From contig JBIQJD010000013.1 in NCBI GenBank assembly GCA_044507695.1, forward strand, positions 1 through 64,000: a DNA stretch of 64,000 bases, written 5' to 3'. The notes under the pieces are model-generated. The model saw only the letters and a list, made by a program, of their open reading frames with translations. It did no database searches and was not told the origin of the DNA. This DNA is from JBIQJD01 sp044507695 (GTDB lineage: Bacteria > Bacteroidota > Ignavibacteria > Ignavibacteriales > Ignavibacteriaceae). The translations under genes were made by a program, and so were the position numbers. Numbering within the stretch: the stretch's first letter is position 1; every line of letters starts with the position of its first letter. Shown in pieces: positions 56,034 through 64,000 of the stretch.

Positions 56034-56687
56034 ATGAAGAAAATCATAATTAAAAACCGGGATGAAGTTCCGATTGGAAAAATAGTTTGTGTGGGAAGAA
56101 ACTACGCAGAACATGCAAAGGAACTTGGCAATGAAATCCCGGAAAAGCCTGTTATATTTTTAAAACCATCTTCATCAGTTATTTTTAACGGCGGTAAGAT
56201 AGTTTATCCTTCCTTCTCAAATGAAATGCATCATGAAGTTGAACTTGTCTTGCTGATTGGCAAGACTGTGAAAAATGCGGATGAAAAATCTGCTGAAGAT
56301 GCAATTGCAGCATATGGCGCTGGTCTGGATATGACACTCCGCGATATTCAATCAACTCTTAAAACTAAAGGACATCCATGGACTATAGCAAAATGTTTTG
56401 ATACTTCTGCTGTATTATCGGAATTCATTTCAAAAAAAGATTATGTACTTACATTGAACGAAGAGATTTCACTTCATGTTAATGGTGTTCTGAAGCAAAA
56501 CGAAAAATTAAATATGATGTTATTTCCGCCGGTTGAACTTGTGGAGTATATTTCTTCATTGATGACGCTTGAAGAAGGAGATTTAATTTTTACAGGCACG
56601 CCTGCCGGAGTTAGTAAGGTTAATAAAGGTGATATACTAAAAGCAGAAATTACAGAAGTTGCTGAATTGGAATGTACTGTAATCTGA
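56034..56687 (+). CDS. Fumarylacetoacetate hydrolase-family protein
   Basis: The 217-residue FAH fold starts with IVCVGRNYAEHAKELGNEIP and holds the metal ligands in HHEVELVLLIGK and GLDMTLRDIQ. IFTGTPAGVSKVNKGD is the conserved end. Members hydrolyse acylpyruvates or decarboxylate oxaloacetate. It is cytoplasmic, with no signal. The stretch KGHPWTIAKCFDTSA is typical of acylpyruvate hydrolases. Convergent with ruvA. Confidence 0.92.
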   Translation: MKKIIIKNRDEVPIGKIVCVGRNYAEHAKELGNEIPEKPVIFLKPSSSVIFNGGKIVYPSFSNEMHHEVELVLLIGKTVKNADEKSAEDAIAAYGAGLDMTLRDIQSTLKTKGHPWTIAKCFDTSAVLSEFISKKDYVLTLNEEISLHVNGVLKQNEKLNMMLFPPVELVEYISSLMTLEEGDLIFTGTPAGVSKVNKGDILKAEITEVAELECTVI

Positions 56688-56707
56688 GTCTTGGCGGGAA
56701 TTAACTT

Positions 56708-57289
56708 TTACCTGTTCAAATCACCCAATGCTCTTTTGATTAATTCTTCAAGTGAAAGTTCGGGAGCTGAGTTTAAAATATTACGCACTGCTGCTTCAGC
56801 GGTTTTTGAATTGTAACCAAGTGTTGTAAGAGCAAGTACAGCTTCATTCTTTTTGCTTACAGAAACAACTGCAGTTCCTTCATCTGCAACAGAATCAACC
56901 TTGCTTCGTAGTTCCAGTACAAGTCTCTCCGCGGTTTTTCTTCCTATTCCCGGCACTGCTACAATTCTGGAAACATCACCTGATTGAATTGCAGATTTTA
57001 AATCACTTGTTTGGATACCTGATAATAAACTAATAGCAAGTTTGGGTCCTATTCCATTTACAGTAATCAAATGCTCAAACATTTCTTTTTCTGATTCGGT
57101 GTAAAAACCAAAAAGTGTAATTGCATCTTCTCTTACTACAGTGTGAATAAAAAGAGAAACGCTTTCTTTTTCTGAGATTTTTTCAAATGTATTGATTGAA
57201 ATATTTACAACATAACCAACGCCGCCTGCATCAACTATAATTTTTGTTGGTTTAGATGAAATTATTTTACCGGTGAGATAACCTATCAT
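56708..57289 (-). CDS. ruvA: Holliday junction branch-migration protein RuvA
   Basis: RuvA binds Holliday junctions and loads RuvB. The start MIGYLTGKIISSKP, the helix-hairpin-helix (LITVNGIGPKLAISLLSG, then VPGIGRKTAERLVLEL) and the C-terminal UBA-like ALTTLGYNSKTAEAAV are intact. At 193 residues it is normal. It is last of the recJ-ruvC-ruvA run on the minus strand. ruvB is not in the window. Confidence 0.96.
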   Translation of the reverse strand: MIGYLTGKIISSKPTKIIVDAGGVGYVVNISINTFEKISEKESVSLFIHTVVREDAITLFGFYTESEKEMFEHLITVNGIGPKLAISLLSGIQTSDLKSAIQSGDVSRIVAVPGIGRKTAERLVLELRSKVDSVADEGTAVVSVSKKNEAVLALTTLGYNSKTAEAAVRNILNSAPELSLEELIKRALGDLNR

Positions 57290-57322
57290 TTAATTTTTTA
57301 AGATTAAGAAATGATTAATAAC

Positions 57323-57859
57323 TTATTGAATAACTCTTTCAGGAAATGCTTCAACAAAAGCTTTCCAGTCTTTACTTTTTTTTGCGGGCGATTTCATTCT
57401 GAATGCATGGCAAAGTGCAACTGCAAGTGCATCGCTCTCATCAAACTTCATCTTTTCGGATTTTAATTCAAGCAATGTTTTGATCATAAAACTTACCTGT
57501 TCTTTAGAAGCTGCGCCGGTTCCAACAACAGATTTTTTTATTTCACGCGGTGAATATTCACTGGTTGGTACGCCGTTATGAACTGCAGCAAGCAAAGCAA
57601 CGCCGCGTGCGTAGCCAATCTTCATTGCTGATTGAACATTCTTACCATAGAAAGCTGTTTCAATTGCAAATTCATCCGGCTTATAAATTTTAATAAGCTT
57701 ATCCAGTTCATCATATATTAAGGCCAATTTAGATGCAAGGGATTTTGATGCGGGAAGTTTTATGCAGCCGTTTTTTATCCGGATGAAGGAATTTTTATTA
57801 AACTTTACAATTCCAAATCCTGTAAGATTTGTTCCGGGATCAACACCGAAGATTATCAT
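57323..57859 (-). CDS. ruvC: Holliday junction resolvase RuvC
   Basis: RuvC cuts Holliday junctions. The acidic active-site residues lie in IFGVDPGTNLTGFGI (D7), FAIETAFYGKNVQSA and KFDESDALAVALCHA. Length of 178 residues is standard. Located between recJ and ruvA with small gaps (26 and 33 bases), forming a recombination operon. Confidence 0.96.
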   Translation of the reverse strand: MIIFGVDPGTNLTGFGIVKFNKNSFIRIKNGCIKLPASKSLASKLALIYDELDKLIKIYKPDEFAIETAFYGKNVQSAMKIGYARGVALLAAVHNGVPTSEYSPREIKKSVVGTGAASKEQVSFMIKTLLELKSEKMKFDESDALAVALCHAFRMKSPAKKSKDWKAFVEAFPERVIQ

Positions 57860-57885
57860 TTTTACTTTAATAAATTTTTATCAGT

Positions 57886-59634
57886 TTAAGCCTGAACTGC
57901 TTCAACGCTTTTGTTTTCAATTCGTTCTTTTACTTTAATATCTTTAAACCTGAACTGCGGAAAAGTTCTTCCGTCTCTTGTAGTTTTATCAATAGAAAAA
58001 ACCACATCAAGAAGACATCCGTTTGTTCCTATAAGATCACAATAATTGCCCATATTAAATCCAATGCAATCAAAAACTTTTTCAGAACCATTTTGCTTTA
58101 AACTTACAACAAGATGATTTGAACCAACTATACGTGGTGTACCGGAAACTACAACATTTTCCGAAAGAAAAGTTGGACGCATATTTCCCGGACCGAAGGG
58201 AGAAAACTGATCTATAATTCTTAAAAATTTAGGTGTTATTTCTGAAAATCTTAATTTTGAATCAATAACAATTTCAGGGGAAAGATCATCTTCATCAATT
58301 AATTCTTTAACAACCTGGTTAAATTTCATTTTAAAATCACTTATCTTATCAATCTCAACAGCCAAACCTGCTGCCGCCTGATGCCCGCCAAAATGGATAA
58401 GCAGATCTTCACATTTTTTTAATGCTTCATAAATATTAAAATTAGAAATACTTCTGGCCGAACCTTTTGCCACGCCATCAATTGTTGTAAGCATAATGGT
58501 AGGGCGGTAATATTTTTCAACAAGTCTAGATGCAACTATCCCAATTACTCCGGGATGCCATTTTTCCTGATGAAGTATTATTGGAATTTCAGATTCAAGA
58601 TCCAGAGAAGTTTCAACAAGCTCCAGTGCATTTACAAATGTATCTTCATCAATTTTTCTTCTCTGATAATTTTCAGATTCAAGAACCTGCGCAAGCTGAA
58701 GTGCATCTTCCTTATCCGAAGTAATTAGTAACTCAACTGCTCTTTGTGCATCACCTAATCTGCCAACTGCATTTATCCGCGGAGCAATTGTAAATACAAT
58801 TTGCCCTGAAGTTAAATTTCCAGGTTCCATATTGCTTGTTTCAATTAAAGCCGCAATACCAGGGCGCGGATTATTATTAATCTGTAAAAGACCTTCCTTA
58901 ACTAGCAATCTGTTTTCATCAACCAATGGAACAATATCAGCCGCACCTGCAAGTGCAACAAGATCAAGATATTTAAGCGGAAGTTCACGTTTACCAATTC
59001 GTTCAGCTACACCTTGTGCAAGTTTAAATGCCACACCGGCGCCGGATAAATATTTAAATGGATATTCACACCCCGGTTTAAGCGGATCAAGTACAGCATA
59101 GGCATCAGGTAAAATTTCTTTTGGCTGATGATGATCGCAGATGATCATATCAATATTAAGCTCTTTAGCGTAAGATGTTTCCTCAACCGCAGTAATACCG
59201 CAATCAACTGTAATCATTAAAGAAGTGCCGCGGCTTTTTATATAATCAATTCCGTTTTTGGAAACTCCATATCCTTCAGTTAATCTTTTTGGGATATAAA
59301 ATTCAACATTAGCTCCAAGTTCTTTAAGGAATAAATACATCAGCGCAGTTGAACATGTGCCGTCAACATCGTAATCGCCGTAAATACAAATCAGTTGATT
59401 TTCTGTAAGAGCTTTTATTAAACGGTAGGTAGCTGCTTCCATTCCGTTCATAAGGAATGGATCATAAAGTGCATCTAAAGTAGGGCGGAAGAAAAATCTG
59501 GCTTGTGAAAAATTTTTAATATTTCTTACAACAAGAAGGCGGGCGAGGATTTCAGAAATGTTTAAAGAATCGGCAAGAGATTTAACAGCGTAGTCGTCAT
59601 CAATATCTCTTATTTTCCAACGCTTTTTAATCAT
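57886..59634 (-). CDS. recJ: Single-strand-specific exonuclease RecJ
   Basis: RecJ is a 5'-3' single-strand exonuclease of the DHH superfamily. CIYGDYDVDGTCSTALMYL and MIICDHHQPKEILP supply metal-binding aspartates and the DHH motif; FGGHQAAAGLAVE is the DHHA1 end. At 582 residues it is complete. The C-terminal OB domain ends in a charged tail. It heads the recJ-ruvC-ruvA operon, downstream of rnpB on the same strand. Confidence 0.96.
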   Translation of the reverse strand: MIKKRWKIRDIDDDYAVKSLADSLNISEILARLLVVRNIKNFSQARFFFRPTLDALYDPFLMNGMEAATYRLIKALTENQLICIYGDYDVDGTCSTALMYLFLKELGANVEFYIPKRLTEGYGVSKNGIDYIKSRGTSLMITVDCGITAVEETSYAKELNIDMIICDHHQPKEILPDAYAVLDPLKPGCEYPFKYLSGAGVAFKLAQGVAERIGKRELPLKYLDLVALAGAADIVPLVDENRLLVKEGLLQINNNPRPGIAALIETSNMEPGNLTSGQIVFTIAPRINAVGRLGDAQRAVELLITSDKEDALQLAQVLESENYQRRKIDEDTFVNALELVETSLDLESEIPIILHQEKWHPGVIGIVASRLVEKYYRPTIMLTTIDGVAKGSARSISNFNIYEALKKCEDLLIHFGGHQAAAGLAVEIDKISDFKMKFNQVVKELIDEDDLSPEIVIDSKLRFSEITPKFLRIIDQFSPFGPGNMRPTFLSENVVVSGTPRIVGSNHLVVSLKQNGSEKVFDCIGFNMGNYCDLIGTNGCLLDVVFSIDKTTRDGRTFPQFRFKDIKVKERIENKSVEAVQA

Positions 59635-59684
59635 AGAATATTTATAAGAATCAGGGGATAATCCCTATTAAAAAAGAACAAAAA

Positions 59685-60111
59685 AGTTCATCCCTGTAAG
59701 CCGAATTCTGTATCCGCAAAAAGCGGATGGCAATTATTTATCTTGCCCTAACGTTACCGCCAGGATCCAGCGATCTACCCGGAAAGCTGCCCGCCGAAGC
59801 GGTGCTAAAGCGAACAACTTTATACCGGCTAAAGCCGGTACGCTTTCCCTATTCGATCTTGCTTCGGGTGGGGTTTGCCGTGTTCCGGTAAAAACCAGAA
59901 TCCCTTTAAGGGACCCTTGCCATTACTGGCAAAGCGGTGAGCTCTTACCTCGCCTTTTCACCCTTATCCGGCTATGCCGGACGGTATCTTTTCTGTGGCA
60001 CTTTCCGTATTCTGCATTTGCAGAACCCCGGATGTTATCCGGCACCCTGTTCTGTGAAGTTCGGACTTTCCTCCTCCGGTTAATACCAGAAGCAATTGCC
60101 CGGGATGAACT
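59685..60111 (-). ncRNA. rnpB: RNase P RNA
   Basis: On the minus strand the conserved GAGGAAAGTCC core lies near the 5' end and ACAGAATTCGGCTTACAG near the 3' end. The terminal P1 helix pairs AGTTCATCCC with GGGATGAACT, which fixes the ends, and a T-run follows for termination. The length of about 427 nt suits an A-type RNA. RNase P matures tRNA 5' ends. Confidence 0.95.
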
Positions 60112-60130
60112 AATTATTCTTCTATATTGA

Positions 60131-60148
60131 CTGCAATTTTATTTGCAG
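60131..60148. promoter_or_regulatory. Small hairpin upstream of rnpB
   Basis: CTGCAA and TTGCAG pair across a six-base loop about 20 bases before the rnpB 5' end. The rest of the gap to 60377 is AT-rich and shows no gene; a promoter for rnpB must lie here but I cannot place it securely. Confidence 0.35.
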
Positions 60149-60363
60149 CCTGCCAATTACTTTTTATTGTGTTTCTTCAATTGCCGTAAATATAATAAAT
60201 TACTTCACTTAAAACAGTATAAAAAAGTCAGATGTTTATAAATGCAGGATTTTTTTTAAGGAGAGAACTGAAAATTTTCATTTATGGAGAAAATGTTCCA
60301 CTGAAATGATTCCATTTAAGCAAAATGGAATCTGATGCATCCGGTTTTAAAAAGAATGGAGAA

Positions 60364-60380
60364 TAAAGGCTAAGCCTTTA
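60364..60380. repeat. Palindrome across the stop of the zinc-ribbon protein gene
   Basis: TAAAGGCT and AGCCTTTA are perfect reverse complements around a single A and overlap the stop codon of the gene above. Possible terminator or coincidence. Confidence 0.35.
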
Positions 60381-61103
60381 CTCTTCCAATGCTTCTGCAA
60401 CTTCCGGAGAAACTAAAATTCTGCCGCAGTATTCACAGAAGAATAATTTATTATTTCTTCTTATCTCAAGCTGTCTTTGCGGCGGAACAATATTATGGCA
60501 GCCGGAACAAGCTGAACGGCGGATTGTTACAACCGCTTTTCCGCGCTTAGCTTTTCTTATCCGCATATAAGCTGAGTAATCTGCTTTCTTTGTCTGAGCT
60601 TCAATTTCTTTTCTGTGATTTCTTAAAACAGCTTCTTCCTTCTCATTAGCTTTTACTATTTCTTTAAGATCGGCTTCTTTTACTTTCAGTTCTTCATTTA
60701 AGACATCAAGCTGCGGCATGAGTTCTTCAATTTCATCTGAAAGTTTTTTGCTTGCATCGGCCAGTTGATCATTTTCAGCCTGAAGTTTGCTTATAGTTTC
60801 TTCGGCATGATCAATTTCTTTTGTAAGCGCATCATATTCCTTATTATTTCTTACCTGGTACAACTGCGCTTTAAATTTTTTCTGGTTTGCCTGAAGTTTT
60901 TCTATCTCTTCTTCATTTTCTTTTCGCTTTTCAAGAGATTCCTTTTTCTGATTTTCCTTTGCTTCAATATTTTCCTTTATACTATTAATCTTCTGCATTA
61001 AGGATTCTACTGCATTAGGAAGATCACCTCTTAGTTCCTCCAGCTCATCCAGCTGATCATCTATCTGCTGCAGCTCGTATAAAGTTTTTAATCTGTCAAA
61101 CAA
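60378..61103 (-). CDS. Coiled-coil C4 zinc-ribbon protein (CdsZ/CT398-like)
   Basis: Residues 10-180 form a long antiparallel coiled coil (ELQQIDDQLDELEELR, QVRNNKEYDALTKEIDH). A zinc ribbon follows with CSGCHN and FCEYCGRIL. The 241-residue length and the order match the zf-RING_7 family, present in most bacteria; proposed roles include a link to flagellar or secretion ATPases and RNA metabolism. It lies between nif3 and rnpB; the nif3 gene is 15 bases upstream, so they are co-transcribed. Confidence 0.9.
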   Translation of the reverse strand: MFDRLKTLYELQQIDDQLDELEELRGDLPNAVESLMQKINSIKENIEAKENQKKESLEKRKENEEEIEKLQANQKKFKAQLYQVRNNKEYDALTKEIDHAEETISKLQAENDQLADASKKLSDEIEELMPQLDVLNEELKVKEADLKEIVKANEKEEAVLRNHRKEIEAQTKKADYSAYMRIRKAKRGKAVVTIRRSACSGCHNIVPPQRQLEIRRNNKLFFCEYCGRILVSPEVAEALEE

Positions 61104-61118
61104 TTGATTCTACTCCTT

Positions 61119-62228
61119 TTATGTTAAAAAATTTACAGGGTTTGTTGAGCCGCTGTATTTGAATACTTTTATTTTTTTATCATCCCCTGTTAGTGATTCA
61201 ATTCTCTTTTTTAATTCATTTAGAGAATGAATTTCCGTTTCGTAATGGCCTGCATCAATAAGCAGAATTTTTTCTTCTGCCTCTTGAAAAGCATGATATT
61301 TTACATCAGCAGTAATGTATGCATCGGCTCCCGCTGAAATTGCATTGTTAATGTATTCTGCACCTGAACCGCCGCAGACCGCAACCTTTTTTATAGCTGC
61401 TTTTTTCGTTTTTGTGTAACGTAAATTTTTTGCACCAAGTTTTTTTGAAACATGGTTCAGAAAATCTTTAACCTTAACCGGTTCTGAAAGTTCACCAATT
61501 GCTCCAACTCCATAATTTAGATTCATATTATCCAAAGGAATAATATCAAAAGCCGGTTCTTCATACGGGTGAACTTTGTAAACTTCAGAAAGTACCTGGT
61601 TTAGTTTCCACGAATCAATTAGTACTTCCAATTTTATTTCATTCACCTTTTCAAATCTTTGTTTTACTCCGCGTGAAGGATTGCTTTTGATGTTTCCCTT
61701 AAATGTACCGGTTCCTAATGTTCTGAAACTGCAGTTGGAATAATTGCCAATAATTCCTCCGCCGGAATTGAATATTGCCCCGGCAGTTTTTTCAACTGAA
61801 TCTTCCGGAACAAAAATGATAAGTTTGTACTGATTGGAATTTAAGTTTTGCAGGAATTTTATTTTTTGAAGTTTTAATGCTCTTGCGAGAATGAAGCTTA
61901 CGCCGTCTGTGGTAAAATCTAAATTTGTGTGTGCTGAATAAAGAGTTATATCGTTTTTAATCAATTTTTCAATTAAGCGTGAATTATAACTTCGCCCGAT
62001 ATCAATTTTTTTTAGCGGATAAAACAGCAGCGGATGATGGCTGATAATCAGGTTGCATCGTTTTTTTATTGCCTCATTCAGCGCTTTCTCATTCAACTCG
62101 AGGCAGAGCATTATGTTTTTTATTTCACGTTCTATGGAACCAACCTGCAGACCTGTGTTATCTTTTTCCCAGGCTATTTCCTTCGGTGCCCATTTTTCAA
62201 TCAGATTTATTACTTCTTTACACTTCAT
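61119..62228 (-). CDS. Nif3-like dinuclear metal centre protein
   Basis: The Nif3/YbgI/DUF34 fold shows in IEKWAPKEIAWEKDNTGLQV, the metal-ligand IISHHPLLFYPLKKI, YSAHTNLD and the late IDAGHYETE. At 369 residues it has the central insert found in many bacterial members (about residues 125-235), a PII-like domain. Function remains unsettled; GTP cyclohydrolase-like and metal-handling roles have been proposed. The start follows closely after a terminator-like hairpin with no Shine-Dalgarno. Confidence 0.92.
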   Translation of the reverse strand: MKCKEVINLIEKWAPKEIAWEKDNTGLQVGSIEREIKNIMLCLELNEKALNEAIKKRCNLIISHHPLLFYPLKKIDIGRSYNSRLIEKLIKNDITLYSAHTNLDFTTDGVSFILARALKLQKIKFLQNLNSNQYKLIIFVPEDSVEKTAGAIFNSGGGIIGNYSNCSFRTLGTGTFKGNIKSNPSRGVKQRFEKVNEIKLEVLIDSWKLNQVLSEVYKVHPYEEPAFDIIPLDNMNLNYGVGAIGELSEPVKVKDFLNHVSKKLGAKNLRYTKTKKAAIKKVAVCGGSGAEYINNAISAGADAYITADVKYHAFQEAEEKILLIDAGHYETEIHSLNELKKRIESLTGDDKKIKVFKYSGSTNPVNFLT

Positions 62229-62235
62229 ATAAAAA

Positions 62236-62266
62236 AAAATGCACTTCTGAATTTGAAGTGCATTTT
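62236..62266 (-). terminator. Terminator between ispG and the Nif3 gene
   Basis: AAAATGCACTTC and GAAGTGCATTTT pair across a seven-base loop. On the minus strand it ends in a run of T residues directly before the Nif3 start codon at 62228. Confidence 0.72.
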
Positions 62267-62286
62267 ATTGAAATTCCTGAATTTCG

Positions 62287-62304
62287 GTCTGCTCATCGGC
62301 AGAC
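62287..62304. repeat. Short GTCTGC/GCAGAC palindrome
   Basis: GTCTGC and GCAGAC pair around TCATCG in the ispG-nif3 gap. It recalls the CCTGCC/GGCAGG palindrome in the first gene in size and GC content, but is not identical. Confidence 0.35.
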
Positions 62305-62448
62305 GAGCTGTGTTCAAAGATCAATCGTATATATTTCTTTTTAATTTTTTCAACCATAACAAGTGGACAAATATACTGCATTTACAACTTTTTATCAAAC
62401 ATTAAGCCAAACAAAAAGTTATTATCAAATTATTTATATCACAATTTT

Positions 62449-64000
62449 CTAATTATTTTGATTTGCAGGCTCTATCCAAACATTATCTTCTTTAATTAAA
62501 TCAATAAGTGCATCAACTGCATCTGATGAAGGAATATTTCTTCTCACAATTTCCTTTCCCCGGTAGAGTGTAATTTTTCCAACTCCGGAACCGACATAGC
62601 CGTAATCTGCATCTGCCATTTCTCCCGGTCCATTAACAATGCAGCCCATTATTGCAATTTTAACTCCTTTAAGATGCTCTGTACGTTTGCGTATCATTTC
62701 AGTTGTTTCCTGCAAATCAAATAATGTTCTTCCGCAGGATGGGCACGCAATATATTCTGTTTTTGAAATTCTAACTCTTGCAGCCTGTAAAATTCCGAAT
62801 AAAATCCTGTTAATTATTTTTTCTTTTGATTCATTTTTATTGATGAATGATTTTACATAAACATTCCCGGAATTTTTGGAATCATTTATTTCATCAACAG
62901 TAATCCACACTCCATCACCCAGGCCATCTATTAATAATGCTCCTAAATCAGTGGCTGAGTATAATCTTAATTCATCCATATCCGGTAAAGAATAATCTCT
63001 TTTTATAATTACCGGATTCTCAATATTGTTATTCATTAATTTTATAAATGCTCTCCGCTGTTCAGCCATTCCATGCAGATTATCTGTTTCAAGAACCAAA
63101 ACAATTGTTCGATCATTTTTTATTTTGCTGATCAAATCATTGGAAAGCTTGTTTAAATCAACAGTAACGAAATTGAGAAGCGGTGAAAAATTTTTTCCGG
63201 TTAAGAAATTTTCGATAGATAATAAAGGAAAAATTGATGTTTTATCTTCCAGTTTTTGCCAGAGAGAAAAACTGCAAACTGCTTTTAATCCATTTGGAAC
63301 ATTAAACGGGAGAGAGTTATTACCGAGAAATAAAATATCAGGAGCAGAATCGTTCATGTTCCACTTATCTGAAACAGGATCATAAAAATATCCGATATCT
63401 GAAATATCCGTTTCATTTTTAATTTTGCGTTTACTAAAATCAGCAACAACTCTTGGAACATTTGAACCGCCTATTCCCAGCACTTCAAAAGTATTTCTTC
63501 TGGTATGAACAAAAGGATTGATCGGATTCTCTGTTATCGGTTCAATCGTGCTGTGATTTTCTCTATTCTTATACCTGTTAGCAAGTGAGATTGCAACCGG
63601 TGCTTCAAACTCAGGATCTTCAGTTAAAGAAACACGAATTGTATCTCCAATTCCATCTTCCAGTAAAGTACCAATTCCAACAGCAGACTTAATTCTGCCA
63701 TCTTCACCACCGCCTGCTTCTGTTACTCCAAGATGAAGCGGATAATTCATTCCTTCTTCTTCCATCTTTTGAATAAGAAGCCTGTATGCCTGAACCATTA
63801 CCTGTGTGTTGCTCGCCTTCATTGAAAGAACAATACTGTAAAAATTATTCTCCTCACAAATCCTAACGAACTCAAGCGCCGATTCTACCATGCCGAGCGG
63901 AGTATCACCGTAGCGGTTCATAATTCTGTCCGAAAGCGATCCATGATTTGTACCGATACGCATTGCGGTACCATATTCTTTGCAGATTTTTACGAGCGGA
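62449..64000 (-). CDS. ispG: (E)-4-hydroxy-3-methylbut-2-enyl-diphosphate synthase, long form, N-terminus cut by the window end
   Basis: IspG performs the reductive ring opening of methylerythritol cyclodiphosphate using an iron-sulfur cluster. The C-terminal cluster ligands are in CPSCGRTLFDL and MGCIVNGPGEMADADYGYVG. The barrel part shows MRIGTNHGSLSDR and LHLGVTEAGGGEDGRIKSA. The frame is open through the right edge, so the N-terminus lies outside. A large insert between barrel and cluster domain marks the long form known from Bacteroidota, Chlamydia and plants. Confidence 0.95.
   Translation of the reverse strand, partial: PLVKICKEYGTAMRIGTNHGSLSDRIMNRYGDTPLGMVESALEFVRICEENNFYSIVLSMKASNTQVMVQAYRLLIQKMEEEGMNYPLHLGVTEAGGGEDGRIKSAVGIGTLLEDGIGDTIRVSLTEDPEFEAPVAISLANRYKNRENHSTIEPITENPINPFVHTRRNTFEVLGIGGSNVPRVVADFSKRKIKNETDISDIGYFYDPVSDKWNMNDSAPDILFLGNNSLPFNVPNGLKAVCSFSLWQKLEDKTSIFPLLSIENFLTGKNFSPLLNFVTVDLNKLSNDLISKIKNDRTIVLVLETDNLHGMAEQRRAFIKLMNNNIENPVIIKRDYSLPDMDELRLYSATDLGALLIDGLGDGVWITVDEINDSKNSGNVYVKSFINKNESKEKIINRILFGILQAARVRISKTEYIACPSCGRTLFDLQETTEMIRKRTEHLKGVKIAIMGCIVNGPGEMADADYGYVGSGVGKITLYRGKEIVRRNIPSSDAVDALIDLIKEDNVWIEPANQNN

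Noticed and set aside
59685..60111. Hairpin-rich, GC-rich block considered as a repeat array
   Set aside because: Conserved RNase P core sequences and terminal helix explain it fully.

Overview
The window reads as chromosomal DNA from an Ignavibacteria-type member of the Bacteroidota/Chlorobi group. Four things suggest this. The sequence is AT-rich. Two secreted proteins end in a YPNPFNP-type C-terminal domain that serves as a type IX secretion sorting signal. The window holds DUF5686, DUF4922 and long-form IspG proteins. Several genes carry a TTG-N19/20-TAnnTTTG promoter, the pattern known from Bacteroidota. I saw no tRNA, rRNA, insertion sequence, prophage or CRISPR array. The only RNA gene is rnpB.

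Layout. 1-3.4 kb: a 5'-broken secreted M6-type metalloprotease, then a HAD phosphatase lipoprotein and an esterase on the minus strand. 3.5-9.4 kb: DUF1015 and serC, two small lipoproteins, DUF2203, a metallophosphoesterase and an Asp/Glu racemase. 9.4-9.7 kb: a relic of a sensor kinase. 9.7-17 kb: an amidohydrolase, a D-amino-acid-type aminotransferase, a zinc-ribbon protein, a secreted esterase, DUF5686 and two very small membrane proteins. 17-25 kb: an RRM protein, radA and alaS, an ECF sigma/RskA-type anti-sigma pair and arginase. 25.1-30.7 kb: a tight five-gene run of SpoIID/LytB, GT4, lipoprotein, GT2 and DUF4922. 30.8-40.4 kb: a monoheme outer-membrane-like protein, dxr-rseP, a LytS/LytTR two-component pair, a polytopic glycosyltransferase and a TonB-dependent receptor-like protein. 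40.6-48.2 kb: an HU protein, a type IX cargo protein, an ABC exporter, a GH13 amylase and a DUF885 lipoprotein. 48.4-56.7 kb: ECF sigma, anti-sigma, TonB-domain lipoprotein, two TPR proteins, clpX, a secreted protein of unknown role and an FAH hydrolase. 56.7-64 kb, all minus strand: ruvA, ruvC, recJ, rnpB, a zinc-ribbon coiled-coil protein, Nif3 and ispG, the last cut by the window end.

How the genes fit together. Housekeeping functions are DNA repair and recombination (radA, ruvA, ruvC, recJ), translation and RNA (alaS, rnpB), proteolysis (clpX, rseP), isoprenoid synthesis (dxr, ispG) and serine synthesis (serC with DUF1015). Much of the rest is envelope biology: lipoproteins, secreted hydrolases and two ECF sigma modules. 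The five-gene SpoIID-to-DUF4922 run is the best candidate for an undescribed pathway. It pairs a peptidoglycan-binding domain lacking a visible export signal with two glycosyltransferases and a HIT-like nucleotide-sugar phosphorylase or transferase. Intergenic spaces also hold at least two families of palindromic repeats. All function calls come from reading motifs; no database search was run.
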